Of a stretch of 64,000 bases of DNA, positions 21,222 to 31,589 are shown piece after piece. The DNA lies in contig CM060732.1 in the NCBI GenBank assembly GCA_030704615.1, positions 27,447,053 to 27,511,052 on the forward strand, given 5' to 3'. Made by a program: the position numbers and the translations under genes. Each line of letters opens with the position of its first letter. Positions within the stretch are counted from its first letter, which is position 1. Source of the stretch: Takakia lepidozioides (lineage: Eukaryota > Streptophyta > Takakiopsida > Takakiales > Takakiaceae). The notes below the pieces were generated by a model that saw only the letters and a program-made list of their open reading frames with translations, ran no database searches and was not told the origin of the DNA.

Positions 21222-22045
21222 GGTTAGGGTTTCAAATCTTCATCTGATTTTTGTTACGTCTCTTGCTTCTTGATTGAACGGTGTTGTGTCTGTCTTCGCA
21301 GCCTACTTTCTGTGTGGGATTGTTGGTTATGGAAACCATGGTTGATGGTTTAGGGTGTCAGATAGTGCGTCAAGGAGGGAATCTGGTGAGTGTAAGTTTG
21401 TAGGGTTTGCTACCAATGTGTGAAGAATGAGTTTCTGTTCTCTCTTCAGTACTTTGATGCATTTGATCTGCGAATCAGTAGTGTTGTTCAAACCTTTACG
21501 ATTTCTTGAGTACCATCTTCAGAGGATAGAAAGCTCTAGCCAAAATTGTGCGCATGTTTTGAGCCGGTAATTGGTCGATGACAGAATGTGGTTGTTGGTG
21601 ACCTTTGTGAGTTAACCAAAACCGGCTTGGCTGCAGAACCTTCTGTGACAGTGTTCACCCATTAGCTAGGGTGTCAGATAGTGCATCATGGAGAGAGTCT
21701 GGTGAATGTCGATGGGTTGCCTAGGGCAGTCTGAGCCCGTTTGTTTTTATGTCTGCAATTCTGATTGTGGGCAGGCACATTTGAATTCTTGCAAGACAAT
21801 TGCAATTTTTTTGGTTTCTTGGCTGCGTTGTGCACTCAGGTCTTCAACAGCTTCTTCCAATCCCGTGTGTGATCCTGTGTACGGTTGATACACGCAGTTT
21901 ATTCATTCGATAGATCCATGTTAACAAGTAAAATATGAGGAGGGTCCTTTGAAAGACATGGTTGTTTGTTATTTATATGTGGAATTCTGGTTGTGCACTA
22001 CATGATAGATGCAACTCAACAACACGGGATGATGGTTAGAGTGTC
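21222..22045 (+). repeat. Second copy of the MSMGCL repeat module
   Basis: A block beginning GGGTTAGGGTTTCAAATC repeats 19366-19980 and 24838-25665, and is inverted at 29790-30590. It includes a 60-codon open frame at 21706 (MSMGCLGQSEPVCFYVCN) that differs at a few positions between copies. Conservation is as high outside the frame as inside, so I do not regard the frame as a gene. The last 150 bp (21890-22042) are nearly identical to 25512-25663. Confidence 0.7.
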
Positions 22046-22078
22046 TACAATGTTGCACGAGGGGTCCCTTCTCTTCTG

Positions 22079-22546
22079 GAGGTAATTTCAGAGCCTGAAA
22101 TGGATCGTAGAGGTACTTATAATATTGAGATCAGTCCGCTGGGCTACTCCCCGATGTTGAGGTCGGAGAACGATATGAAGCTGTTGGCTCGGGACGTGTT
22201 AAAGGCTTTGTCTGTCCTGCATGCGGTAAACCTCGTCCATAGGGATATCCGGTTGCCCAATATTGTGCAGGTTTCAGCGGAGGGGTTCATGCTCATAGAC
22301 CTTTAAACGGTAGCTGAATCTCCATTCAAATTGCCAGAAGGATTTCTGCCTTTTGCTGATTGGAGCAAGGCCATGTTGGAGGACGGCCACTACACTCCCC
22401 AGTCAGTTTTGTATCAGCTGGGAGTACTTCTGCAATCCCGACATTGCGGTACTGCTCAGAGGTGTATTAGCAGTCTTAAGTCTAGGCAGTGGACTGCAGA
22501 GGAGGCATTGAAAGATGCTTGGTTATCTCCTGTACAAATTACATGA
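22079..22546 (+). pseudogene. Crinkler-like protein kinase fragment, locus A
   Basis: The frame reads MDRRGTYNIEISPLGYSP, then LARDVLKALSVLHAVNLVHRD with HRDIRLPNIV as the catalytic loop (near 22240), and MLIDL where a DFG-type motif is expected. A TAA at 22303-22305 interrupts it at that point, after which the same frame continues (AESPFKLPEGFLPFADW, QLGVLLQS) to a stop at 22546. The HRDxRxxNI loop and the non-DFG IDL motif resemble the kinase encoded at 26747-27145 and the atypical kinases often found as C-terminal domains of Crinkler-like proteins. The N-lobe is not visible here. The in-frame stop makes it a likely pseudogene. Confidence 0.65.
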
Positions 22547-22663
22547 AACTGTAGAGGCTGACTCTATTGGCTACACCTGAAGTGATTTGGTAAAATGCGG
22601 GAGGCTATAAGAAAGCCTTTCTTATACAGGGAGAGTCCCTTGATCTGGCAGCTCGCCGGTTAG

Positions 22664-23631
22664 ACACACTAGGAACAACTTAGATGCAGATCTCACATGC
22701 GCTACTCGAGAGGGAGTTTACGCCATGCACTAGTATAGACACAGAGCACATAACAATGCAATTATCTAAAGCAGGGGATACAAACGCATCTAAAACTTGA
22801 CAGCTTCAAAGGGCGAGACCAGGCAAGATCATGCAAAGTAGTGAAGCCAAATCTTTATAAACCCCAGACTAGTTTCGCTCAGCACGTGAGCTCATCAGTG
22901 GGAAAGAAAAGGAATGAGATACAAACCCCACCCCCCCATATATTACTAGGAGTGAACTGCCTCGTGTGGACAATCTTCCAAGTGGATGTCTCGTGAGGAG
23001 AAAAACCATCCAACAGATGTCTCGTACGGAGAAAAATCGTCCAAAAAGTCTCGGTGGGAGAAAGTCATCCAGTGGATGAAAACAAGTTCTCGACAAGAGA
23101 GAACCAGATCCAAAGAATAAAAATCATCCAAATAGTCAATTGCATATCTCTCAAATACAACTAACTCCAGGAGTTTATGACTATGCAACAACCAATTATG
23201 TTCAAGTTAGAGCATGTTGTGCAAAGTCATAAGGGCTGAAACCACTTCGAAAAGAACACAAAACTCGTAAGAGCTTTGCACACGCAGACCATCGCGCAAC
23301 CATCGTCTTGCTAAAGCCTGCAGCTGTGTTGTCCTGAACGTGTCTAACCACGATCCCCACCTTCCGACCTCCAAGAAGAAACACGGCTCGGTCTTCGTAT
23401 TGTTGCCTCATCAAATGAATGAGCAGCTTGGTCAAAAGAATGAAGATCAACATTTGCCTCCATTACGTGAAGACGATTAAAGATGTGTTGCAGCTATCAC
23501 TGTAAGAACGTTTAGGGTTCACATAAAGTGTCAAAACAAGTGTAGCAGTACAACGCGGATGCACCGGGTGCAAGATAAACACAATCCGGGCAAACAAGTT
23601 TTGGGGAGGCCAGTTATGTACCCCTGGAAAA
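22664..23631 (-). mobile_element. Antisense PLE type A copy with telomeric joint
   Basis: Reverse-complement of the type A sequence at 14.1-15.4 kb. It contains a hammerhead at 22862-22903, a joint at about 23511-23522 (GTTTAGGGTTCACATAAAG, i.e. AACCCTAAAC after the 3' terminus in sense), and beyond it a second 3' end carrying the TGCACCGGGTGCA hairpin near 23555 and the GGCC-rich element near 23608. No reverse transcriptase is present. Confidence 0.78.
22862..22903 (-). ncRNA. Type I hammerhead ribozyme, PLE type A antisense copy
   Basis: On the minus strand: TCCCA, CTGATGA, GCTC, ACGTGCT, GAGC, GAAA, AC-TA-GTC and TGGGG. It is identical in every paired position to the copies at 60873 and, apart from the cleavage triplet, 13463. 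Confidence 0.9.
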
Positions 23632-23710
23632 ATTTAGGGTTTAGGGTTTAGGGTTCACATAAAGTGTCAAAACAAGTGTAGATGGGTTTAGGGTTTAGGG
23701 TTTAGGGTTT
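23632..23710 (-). repeat. Interstitial telomeric repeats interleaved with PLE 3' ends
   Basis: About three TTTAGGG units (23635-23655) are followed by 30 bases of PLE 3' terminus (TTCACATAAAGTGTCAAAAC) and then by three to four more TTTAGGG units to 23707. The plus-strand G-rich orientation matches the antisense orientation of the PLE. It marks at least two successive addition events at what was a telomere, or later copying of such a site. Confidence 0.85.
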
Positions 23711-23711
23711 T

Positions 23712-24190
23712 AGACTGATTTCTAGCTTAGTAAAAAAAATAAAAATAATGTGGTGTAGATTGCAATAGCAATGTGACTGGCCTTTGATTGAATGGACTAA
23801 GAGCAGAGACGAGCGAACGTGGAAATGGTGGAAGTGCGTGGCAACTGAGAGCTTTACAACCTCAGTGCTACTTTGCTTGTTGGTTGATTCTACGGCTGTG
23901 GGGCTATTTAGGGTTTCGGGGTTTGACTTTTGATTTGGATCTTGCTTGTACAGGGGCATGCTCTTTCCTCTAAGTTTTTTGTTACTCTACCCTTGCATGG
24001 AGGCCATGATGGCTAAGCGTGAGCGTGTTCGAAAGCTTTTGGAGACAAAGCTACCACCAGAGGAGTTTGAGGAAATTAGCGACCAAGATTTGGATATACT
24101 TGTGAACAGTGGGCTTACATCTTCAAGTGTACTTACACTTGTTGCTGTTGACAGAGGTTCTTTGCCCGATGTTCTTCCTGGCTGACGTGG
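23712..24190 (+). CDS. 5' exon-like segment of kinase-family locus B
   Basis: The leader repeats 18409-18640. The frame then reads MEAMMAKRERVRKLLETKLP, PEEFEEISDQDLDILVNSG and SSSVLTLVAVDRGSLPDV before a stop at 24183. This looks like a short helical domain. It is not the same protein segment as in locus A, although the leader is shared. Downstream lies another copy of the repeat module but no kinase domain was found before 25.7 kb on this strand. Two CCCTAAA units at 24236-24252 follow the coding part. Confidence 0.38.
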
Positions 24191-24435
24191 TGTCTCATCA
24201 GCATTTAGTGAGCCCCAGCGTTCTGTAGGTATATAAACCCTAAACCCTAAACTTCTTTGTGGTGGTCTGAGTTTCTCAAGGCTCTGCGGCCTGAGTTTGC
24301 TGATAATGAGGTTCAAGTACTTAGAGTTTGTCGTCCCCATATCATTTGCTCCTTTTGAAGAGGAAATGATAATATTAGTTATGACTCCAGAATCCTTGGT
24401 TGATTATGATCTCAAATGCCAATGAGCAGCATATT

Positions 24436-25670
24436 ATTTGTATTTGGAATTATGGTTGCCGACACACTTGTTTTGGAGTAAGGGATTTCGCAAGGAATAT
24501 ATGCATTGCACTGCTTCTTGGAAATGTCTGGCCGTGAACCTTTGTGGGCACTTTTCGTGCAAGGCAAGCCCTTCTGAATCTCTTAAAGCGCAGTGGTCGG
24601 TCAGATTGCGGCAGATGATGGCAGGTTTAAAGTGTTGTGTGGCCTGAAACCCTAACTCTAAACCGTCATTTTGGTAGTTCACTTGTGAGTGATTGCCGTC
24701 CTTGTATCCACTTCTATTTTTATTGTGAGGGAGAGGGAGTCTTCCTTGTGTCTCTGGAGCTCTCTTGGATTTTTTGCATCCATAACCATAACCGGAACAA
24801 TTTTGGACAGGCTCAATGGCATCCCACGAGTATGTACAGGGTTAGGGTTTCAAATCTTCATCTCATTTTTGTGACGTCTCTTGCTTCTTGGTTTGAACGG
24901 TGTTGTGTCTGTGTTCGCAGCCTACTTTCTTTGTGGGATTGTTGGTCATGGAAACCATGGTTGATGGTTTAGGGTGTCAGATAGTGTGTCAAGGAGGGAG
25001 TCTGGTGAGTGTAAGTTTGTAGGGTTTGCTACCAATGTGTGAAGAATGAGTTTATGTTCTCTCTTTAGTACTTTGATGCATGTGACCTGCGAATCAGTAG
25101 TGTTGTTCAAACCTTTACGATTTCTTGAGTACCATCTTCAGAGGATAGAAAGCTCTAGCCGAAATTGTGCGCATGTTTTGAGCCGTTAATTGGTCGATGA
25201 CAGAATGTGGTTGTTGGTGACCTTTGTGAGTTAACCAAAACCGGCTTGGCTGCAAAACCTTTTGTGACAGTGTTCACCCATTAGCTAGGGTGTCAGATAG
25301 TGCGTCATGGAGAGAGTATGGTGAATGTCGATGGGTTGCCTAAGGCAGTCTGAGCCCGTTTGTTTTTATGTCTGCAATTCTGATTGTGGGCAGGCACATT
25401 TGAATTCTTGCAAGACAATTGCAATTTTTTTGGTTTCTTGGCTGCGTTGTGCACTCAGGGTTTCAACAGCTTCTTCCAATCCCGTGTGTGATCCTGTGTA
25501 CGGTTGATACACGCAGTTTATTCATTCGATAGATCCATGTTAACAAGTAAAATATGAGGAGGGTCCTTTGAAAGACATGGTTGTTTGTTATTTATATGTG
25601 GAATTCTGGTTGTGCACTACATGATAGATGCAACTCAACAACACGGGATGATGGTTAGAGTGTGAGATCG
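24436..25670 (+). repeat. Third copy of the repeat module
   Basis: It covers the GAATTATGGTTGCCGACAC start (compare 18994), the AGCGCAGTGGTCGGTCAG block, the CATAACCGGAACAATTTTGG variant, and the MSMGCL frame at 25325. It is the most complete plus-strand copy and ends at about 25665 with the CAACACGGGATGATGGTTAG sequence also found at 22018. Confidence 0.7.
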
Positions 25671-26740
25671 CGTTGCCTAGGGCAGTCTGAGCTTGTCTTT
25701 TTCTATGTTATAAAGTTTGATGATGAGGAGGCTCCTTTGGTTGTTATTTCAGATGAACCATCACAAATCTTATGTGTCTTATATGTTAATTAATTACTTC
25801 ATTAATATGATAATTACCACCATTGTGCATTTCCTTGCTTCTTGTTGCTCTGTTCTGGTCTGCCTTGCTATGCTTAACTGAATTGTTATTTGTGTCCACC
25901 AGAATTGATTGAAAGTTCTGGAGTGTGGATCAATTCTATGCTGCGGCCTCAGCCTATCAAGCTCCCACAAAACTCTTGTGAGCTAACAGCAGCATTGTTT
26001 CCTACGGATCACGGAAAGCTTCCGCTCTTCCTGTTCCGAAATTTACCGGGAAAGCTATAGGGACTTCACACAGAGCTACAAAACTCTTCTCTTCACCAAC
26101 AAACAAACTACACTTGCATAATGTCAATTTAAGAAGCAAGGCACATCGCCTTGTCACGAAGACTTTTGGGAGAGCTTCCCGGCGGGAATACGACTGTTGG
26201 TTACATCAGATGGATGGATGAACGGGTTATCAGATGAATAATCACAGACATTGGATGGATGTGAAGTAGGTTGCAGTAGGAGTCGCGTTACTAACTATGT
26301 ACCTGGATATGGTGGCCACGTGTTGGCCACACACATGCTACACGACATCGAGAGCAACGCGTGATTACCGATGGATGAGAATCAATTCGTCCATCCGGGT
26401 TTGTTTGTCTACCATCCCAGGTCATCAGAAACTAGGGGAATATACTAGGGGAATATACCACTTGTCTCATTCTATCTCTCTTCAAGAAGGGGTTGTTCCC
26501 CTGGAATTGCAAAGCCACAACTTACAAGCAAACATCCAATAGATTGTGACCTGTCTTTCATATCACTGTCTGGTCACAATTGTTTTTCAAAGTCATCTCC
26601 TCACACATACAGCTCTCGCCTAATAATTGCTGAACTTTGCATGCAAGTTACTCTGCATGCATTGGAGATTACAAAACATGGGGACAAGCAAGAGCAACAC
26701 CTTCATGAAACAACAGCTATGGCACCAGCAGAGAATAGCT
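25671..26740. other. No supported gene
   Basis: AT-rich sequence with a few GATGGATG and ATGAATAATC repeats near 26210-26260. Open frames here are short and motif-free. Confidence 0.4.
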
Positions 26741-26746
26741 CTCCTC

Positions 26747-28161
26747 CTACTGACATAAATCACAATTCCCTTCACATTGATAATACTTCTTCAGTGCTGA
26801 GTCTGCTTGTGGACGGTTCTTCGTGTTTTCCTCCGCCATCTCAATTTCCTGAATCTCCTGCATCTGCTGCAGGAGCTTTCCAAGATGATACATATCTGAC
26901 GCCTTGGTACATAAACCATCCCAATCTGCATGCATGATTCTTGGAGCCTCCTTATCACGTCCAACACTTTCCATATCAATAATGACCCACCTCGTCCGAT
27001 CAGGGCCATGCACTTTCACAATATTTTGCCACCGAAGATCACGGTGTGTGAAGTTGTTCTTGTGCAGCTCTTTGAGGCCACGAAGAACATCATGGACTGC
27101 CGGCCTCACCTCGTTTTGATTGTGGCTGTGCTGCTGGGTCACCAACAGGGTTCAATTTCACCTTGTATAGTTGTTGGCGGTAACGTGTTGGTTCAGTCAC
27201 AGCTTGCACCAAACATGGATTGCCTTTAATAGAGGCATAAAGTTTCTTCAGCAGTTCAAATTGGTCATCCTCCATTTTGGGCACAGATTTGAGAACATAC
27301 GTTGGACCAAACTCAACCTGATTACCATTTGGCCGTCTCCTTGTGGAGTATAGTGAGCCTAGGACACCAGCACTAGGTAGATGTGCAGCTAGCTGCTGCA
27401 ACACAAGATACAACCTCATAACAGTCTGAATGAAGAGACGCCTGAACCTTCGCTCATTCAGATCATAAAGTCTTGATATCGATCTGAAAGATAGCTTCCC
27501 GCTCTTGTCTTGGAAAAGAACGAGCCACTGGAATTGACCTCCAGCGCAAGCCCCTCCAATAACGTATGGAATCTTCCCATAGTAGAGAGGACTCCAGGTG
27601 CTCATTTTTTTGATGTTCTCATTCATAGCAACACTGAAATCTTTGAAATCTGTCTTGTTTCCCATCTGGCAAGGACTACGCCTCTCACAAGTACTTGAAG
27701 GTCTGGCCTTTTCAACCGCATATTTGCGGAAGCTGTGGTACTTTGGGCAATGCAATCCAACTCATATAACTTAAGGACAATGCATCTTTTGCTGCCACCA
27801 TTTGATCCACCATCCTTAAAACGTTTGCTGTCATGCTAGCTAGCTGATGTGACATTGTTGCCTCCCCTGCAGTCAAATCAAAAGGCTGCCTGCATACTTC
27901 TGTAATATAACTTCTCAAGGCTTGCAAATTTGGCGTTTCTCCTGTTTCTCCTGATCCAACTGTTTCGATTACCGCTTGTGGTGGAAGCTCCACTGGAGTC
28001 GCCAAAACTGTCTCCAGGTCTTTCATATCAGGTAGACGCTCCAGTGGCCGCAACCAAGATGACACAAGAACCTCATTTGCTGCAGGCATTTCTTCTGAAT
28101 CCATGACCTTCCGTTTCTTTGAGATCTGACCTGAGCCTGCAGTCCAACACCAAAATACCAA
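26747..28161 (-). pseudogene. Crinkler-like kinase gene, locus C (main coding part)
   Basis: From right to left: an acidic and helical segment (MDSEEMPAANEVLVSSWLRP, then MSHQLASMTANVLRMVDQM); a central domain (LYYGKIPYVIGGACAGGQFQ, then LYDLNERRFRRLFIQTVMRL); an N-lobe-like part (CLVQAVTEPTRYRQQLYKVK); and the kinase C-lobe (VLRGLKELHKNNFTHRD with HRDLRWQNIV, then VIIDMES in place of DFG, and ASDMYHLGKLLQQ). The catalytic HRD and the metal-binding D are present. Frame changes at about 27130 and 27740 split it into three open frames (28161-27712, 27755-27090, 27145-26747). The first break is a single-base slip within otherwise continuous homology, so decay or a sequencing error is likely; the second could be an intron. 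This is the best preserved kinase of the three loci. Confidence 0.65.
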
Positions 28162-28231
28162 GATACGAGCCCCATTACTGAAACACTACCAAAAGAGCCT
28201 CCTATGTTATCCACTGCAGCAACCCTGAACC

Positions 28232-28486
28232 TTAAACAACTGCCATTACACCATGGAGCTTGAAAATGTCACTCTGCCTTTCCCAATTCACAGTACCACC
28301 ACATAGAAGCTTAGGAAGGTATGGAAGATGAAAGGCCCTCACAGAGTATGTCCTGGCCTTGAAAGAGGCCCTCCCACACTTTACACAGTCAATCTCTCCT
28401 CTTGCCCATGGTGATACAAGGAGGGACGTAGAAGGTGCTGTAGATTCTTGGGAGAGCTTTGCCACTTCTGCTGCTGATAGAGTCAT
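28232..28486 (-). CDS. Possible upstream exon of kinase locus C
   Basis: An 84-codon frame (MTLSAAEVAKLSQESTAPST, then ARGEIDCVKCGRASFKARTY and LPKLLCGGTVNWERQSDI) directly precedes the acidic segment of the kinase on the same strand. The CVKC pair is suggestive but no family is assigned. It abuts the inverted-repeat arm at 28488, which may be intronic. Confidence 0.35.
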   Translation of the reverse strand: MTLSAAEVAKLSQESTAPSTSLLVSPWARGEIDCVKCGRASFKARTYSVRAFHLPYLPKLLCGGTVNWERQSDIFKLHGVMAVV

Positions 28487-28487
28487 G

Positions 28488-28735
28488 CAAGGAAACTAAT
28501 TATCTGTGGTAGAGCAGTAAATTGGTGGACCCATGAGATCAAGCTCAAGATTGCTGAGAGGCAGGCGCTCTATAAGGACTGCTGTAATATCAGCAGATCT
28601 GGTCTAGATACTACCAACTGAGCTTGTAAGGGATCAGAAGAGGCTTTACTGGGAGAAGTTGTACAGTGACATAAACTTAACCCACCATGGTCGTAATGAC
28701 AAAAGATTCTGGTTGGCCTTACAGCCAATCATCAT
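28488..28735 (+). mobile_element. LINE fragment inside the right arm
   Basis: Encodes GRAVNWWTHEIKLKIAERQA and YKDCCN in one frame before a stop, matching the LINE region at 47290-47530. It is the counterpart of the fragment at 20995-21213. Confidence 0.78.
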
Positions 28736-30922
28736 AACACCAACAATTGCACAACCAATACATGTACCCTACCTGGATCTTGGCAAGAACCACAACAGTG
28801 ATAGACAATGTATATAGACTGGGAAAACGTAACACACCGAAGAGAAAAGAAGACAAGAACGCAGAACACTTTACACCTGCCCTCATCCGCCGCAATCTGA
28901 CCGACCTTAAGAAAATAATAGTCCTTTAAGTCTGGAAAACTTGAACATTCAAAGAGCTAGCAAACACATTTTAGCACGAAACCCTAACAGCTCCGGAAGA
29001 ATCTCGCCTACACGGTCCTAAAGCATACCTGCATGAGTATGTGGGCTCGTAGAACAACAGGTCATAATCAAGCAAAGATTCTGAAGTCAAGGTGCCAAGA
29101 ATCTACAGAACCTGGGCCCACGGTAAGGTGTGGGTAACATGCAGTAATGAACTATAGTGCTGCGGTGCACACTTGTGACGGCAATAGAATTATTGGTTTG
29201 CATTGTCATCAGGTGTCTAGAGGGCAAGTATGAAAATGAAGTAACCCCACCTTCAAAGGGAGATCGTTAACCGCACGTCACTACCCTAACACTAGTCATA
29301 GCTAAGAAACAAACTAATCATGAAGAATTGACCCTTTTCTTTCCACTCTTGTTCTATTGTTGTTCTATCTTGAATCTGAGCAGATTCCATCCTATGGAAT
29401 AAATAAATTATTTGCAAACCCCAAGGACTTGACCTTCTGTTCATTGACTGCTTGCACTACTCGAACTCAAGACAGAAAAACAAAGAAAAGCAACAAAAGC
29501 AAGAGAGAAGGTATAGAAAAGCATGAGGGTCAATCACAGACCATACTGAAATGCAGAGATTCCTTACAATCCAATCCAATCTTGAATCTGAGCAGATTCC
29601 ATCCTACGGAATAAATAAATTATTTGCAAACCTTAAGCACCTGACCTTGTGTTCATTGACTGCTTAAACTACTCGAACTCAAGACAGAAAAACAAAGAAA
29701 AGCAACAAAAGCAGGAAGAAAAGCAAAACCCTGCTACCTGCTGTAGGTGCTACAAAAGCTTTGAGAAGTATCCCCACAACAGCCAACCCATGTTGTTGAG
29801 TTGCATCTATCATGTAGTGCACAACCAGAATTCCACATATAAATAACAAACAACCGTGTCTTTCAAAGGACCCTCCTCATATTTTACTTGTTAACATGGA
29901 TCTATCGAATGAATAAACTGCGTGTATCAACCGTACACAGGATCACACACGGGATTGGGAGAAGCTGTTGAAACCCTGAGTGCACAACGCAGCCAAGAAA
30001 CCAAAAAAATTGCAATTGTCTTGCAAGAATTCAAATGTGCCTGCCCACAATCAGAATTGCAAACATAAAAACAAACGGGCTCAGACTGCCCTAGGCAACC
30101 CATCGACATTCATCAGACTCTCTCCATGACGCACTATCTGACACCCTAGCTAATGGGTGAACACTGTCACAGAAGGTTCTGCAGCCAAGCCGGTTTTGGT
30201 TAACTCACATAAGTCACCAACAACCACATTCTGTCATCGACCAATTAACGGCTCAAAACATGCGCACAATTTCGGCTAGAGCTTTCTATCCTCTGAAGAT
30301 GGTACTCAAGAAAAAGGTTTGAACAACACTACTGATTCGCAGGTCACATGCATCAAAGTACTGAAGAGAGAACAGAAACTCATTCTTCACACATTGGTAG
30401 CAAACCCTACAAACTTACACTCACCAGACTCCCTCCTTGACGCACTATCTGACACCCTAAACCATCAACCATGGTTTCCATAACCAACAATCCCACAAAC
30501 AAAGTAGGCTGCGAAGACAGACACAACACCGTTCAACCAAGAAGCAAGAGACGTAACAAAAATCAAATGAAGATTTGAAACCCTAACCCTGTACATACTC
30601 TTGGGATGCCATTGAGCCCGTCCAAAACTGTTACGGTTATGGTTATGGATGCAAAAAATCCACGAGAGCTCCAGAGACACAAAGGAAGACTCCCTCTCCC
30701 TCACAATAAAAATAGAAGTGGATGCAAGGACGGCAATCACTCACAAGTGAACTACCAAAATGACGGTTTAGAGTTAGGGTTTCAGGCCACACAACACTTT
30801 AAACCTGCCATCATCTGCCGCAATCTGACCGACCACTGTTCAGAAGGGCTTGCCCTCTGACCTCGCACAAAAAGTGCCCACAAAGGTTCACGGCCAGACA
30901 TTTCCAAGAAGCAGTGCAATGC
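28488..30922 (-). repeat. Right arm of the large inverted repeat
   Basis: Reverse complement of 19045-21213 with the same internal order, including the MSMGCL frame at 30109-29927 and the twin GAATCTGAGCAGATTCCATCC copies near 29378 and 29585. It lies between a candidate first exon (31587-31308) and the kinase coding part, on the minus strand, mirroring the exon-arm-kinase order of locus A on the plus strand. Confidence 0.8.
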
Positions 30923-31307
30923 AGCAAGCTCAACAAAATGGCAACTCAAAACCATAGAACATGATCCGGCAACTTTTTCTTCAGACATTCTCTGCGGGTA
31001 GGAGGCGCTGCGTGCAGCAATCTATCAACCAACAAAATGACTAGGAATATAAATTGGACGCTGCCATACGCTGGCTCTTATCAGACTGCTCGACAGCTCT
31101 ATGAGCAGGCTGATTAGTATCGTTCTAGAAAATATATTCTAGGGAATTACCCTGGGTGATGCCTGCCTGCAGGATAGTGCAGGGAAAGGAAACAAAGAGA
31201 ACTCATTCATTCAGCAGGAGTAACAACAGATAACCGGATAAGGAAGAACTTAAGTAATCTGCTGTAGAGCCATACATACGAGAAAGAAGTACAGATGAAG
31301 GCAAACA

Positions 31308-31587
31308 TACGTGCAGGTGGTTCTGAAAGAACATCGGAATGACCATCAACGGCAATGACTGCATTGGCGTCCAGATTTAAGGTCTGTTGAATCTTCGTCC
31401 AGGTGAGGGTCGTGACACCATCTGTATCCACGGGAATAAGAACCCCTTGAATAGTTATAGTGCCTGACTTCAAACCCAGGCGTTTGCCTAGCGTTATGAG
31501 ACTGATTCTGCCATCTTCTTCGCTCAACATAGAGACTGGAGCCTCCACTCCCTTCTGAAACTTGATGATGGGGACCATAGCTGCCAC
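31308..31587 (-). CDS. Candidate first exon of kinase locus C
   Basis: The frame starts MAAMVPIIKFQKGVEAPVSM and reads LITLGKRLGLKSGTITIQG, VLIPVDTDGVTTLTWTKIQ and ANAVIAVDGHSDVLSEPPAR. It then meets a good donor, CCTGCAC|GTATGT, at about 31308. The alternating hydrophobic pattern suggests a small beta-rich, ubiquitin-like N-terminal domain, a fold used as the N-terminal module in some Crinkler-like proteins; this is inference. Strand, donor and position fit an N-terminal exon separated from the kinase by a long repeat-filled intron. Confidence 0.45.
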
Positions 31588-31589
31588 TT

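Noticed and set aside
24236-24252. Two CCCTAAA units in kinase locus B as a PLE joint
   Set aside because: No PLE 3' terminus adjoins them; they may be a repair scar or chance, so I did not count them among the joints.
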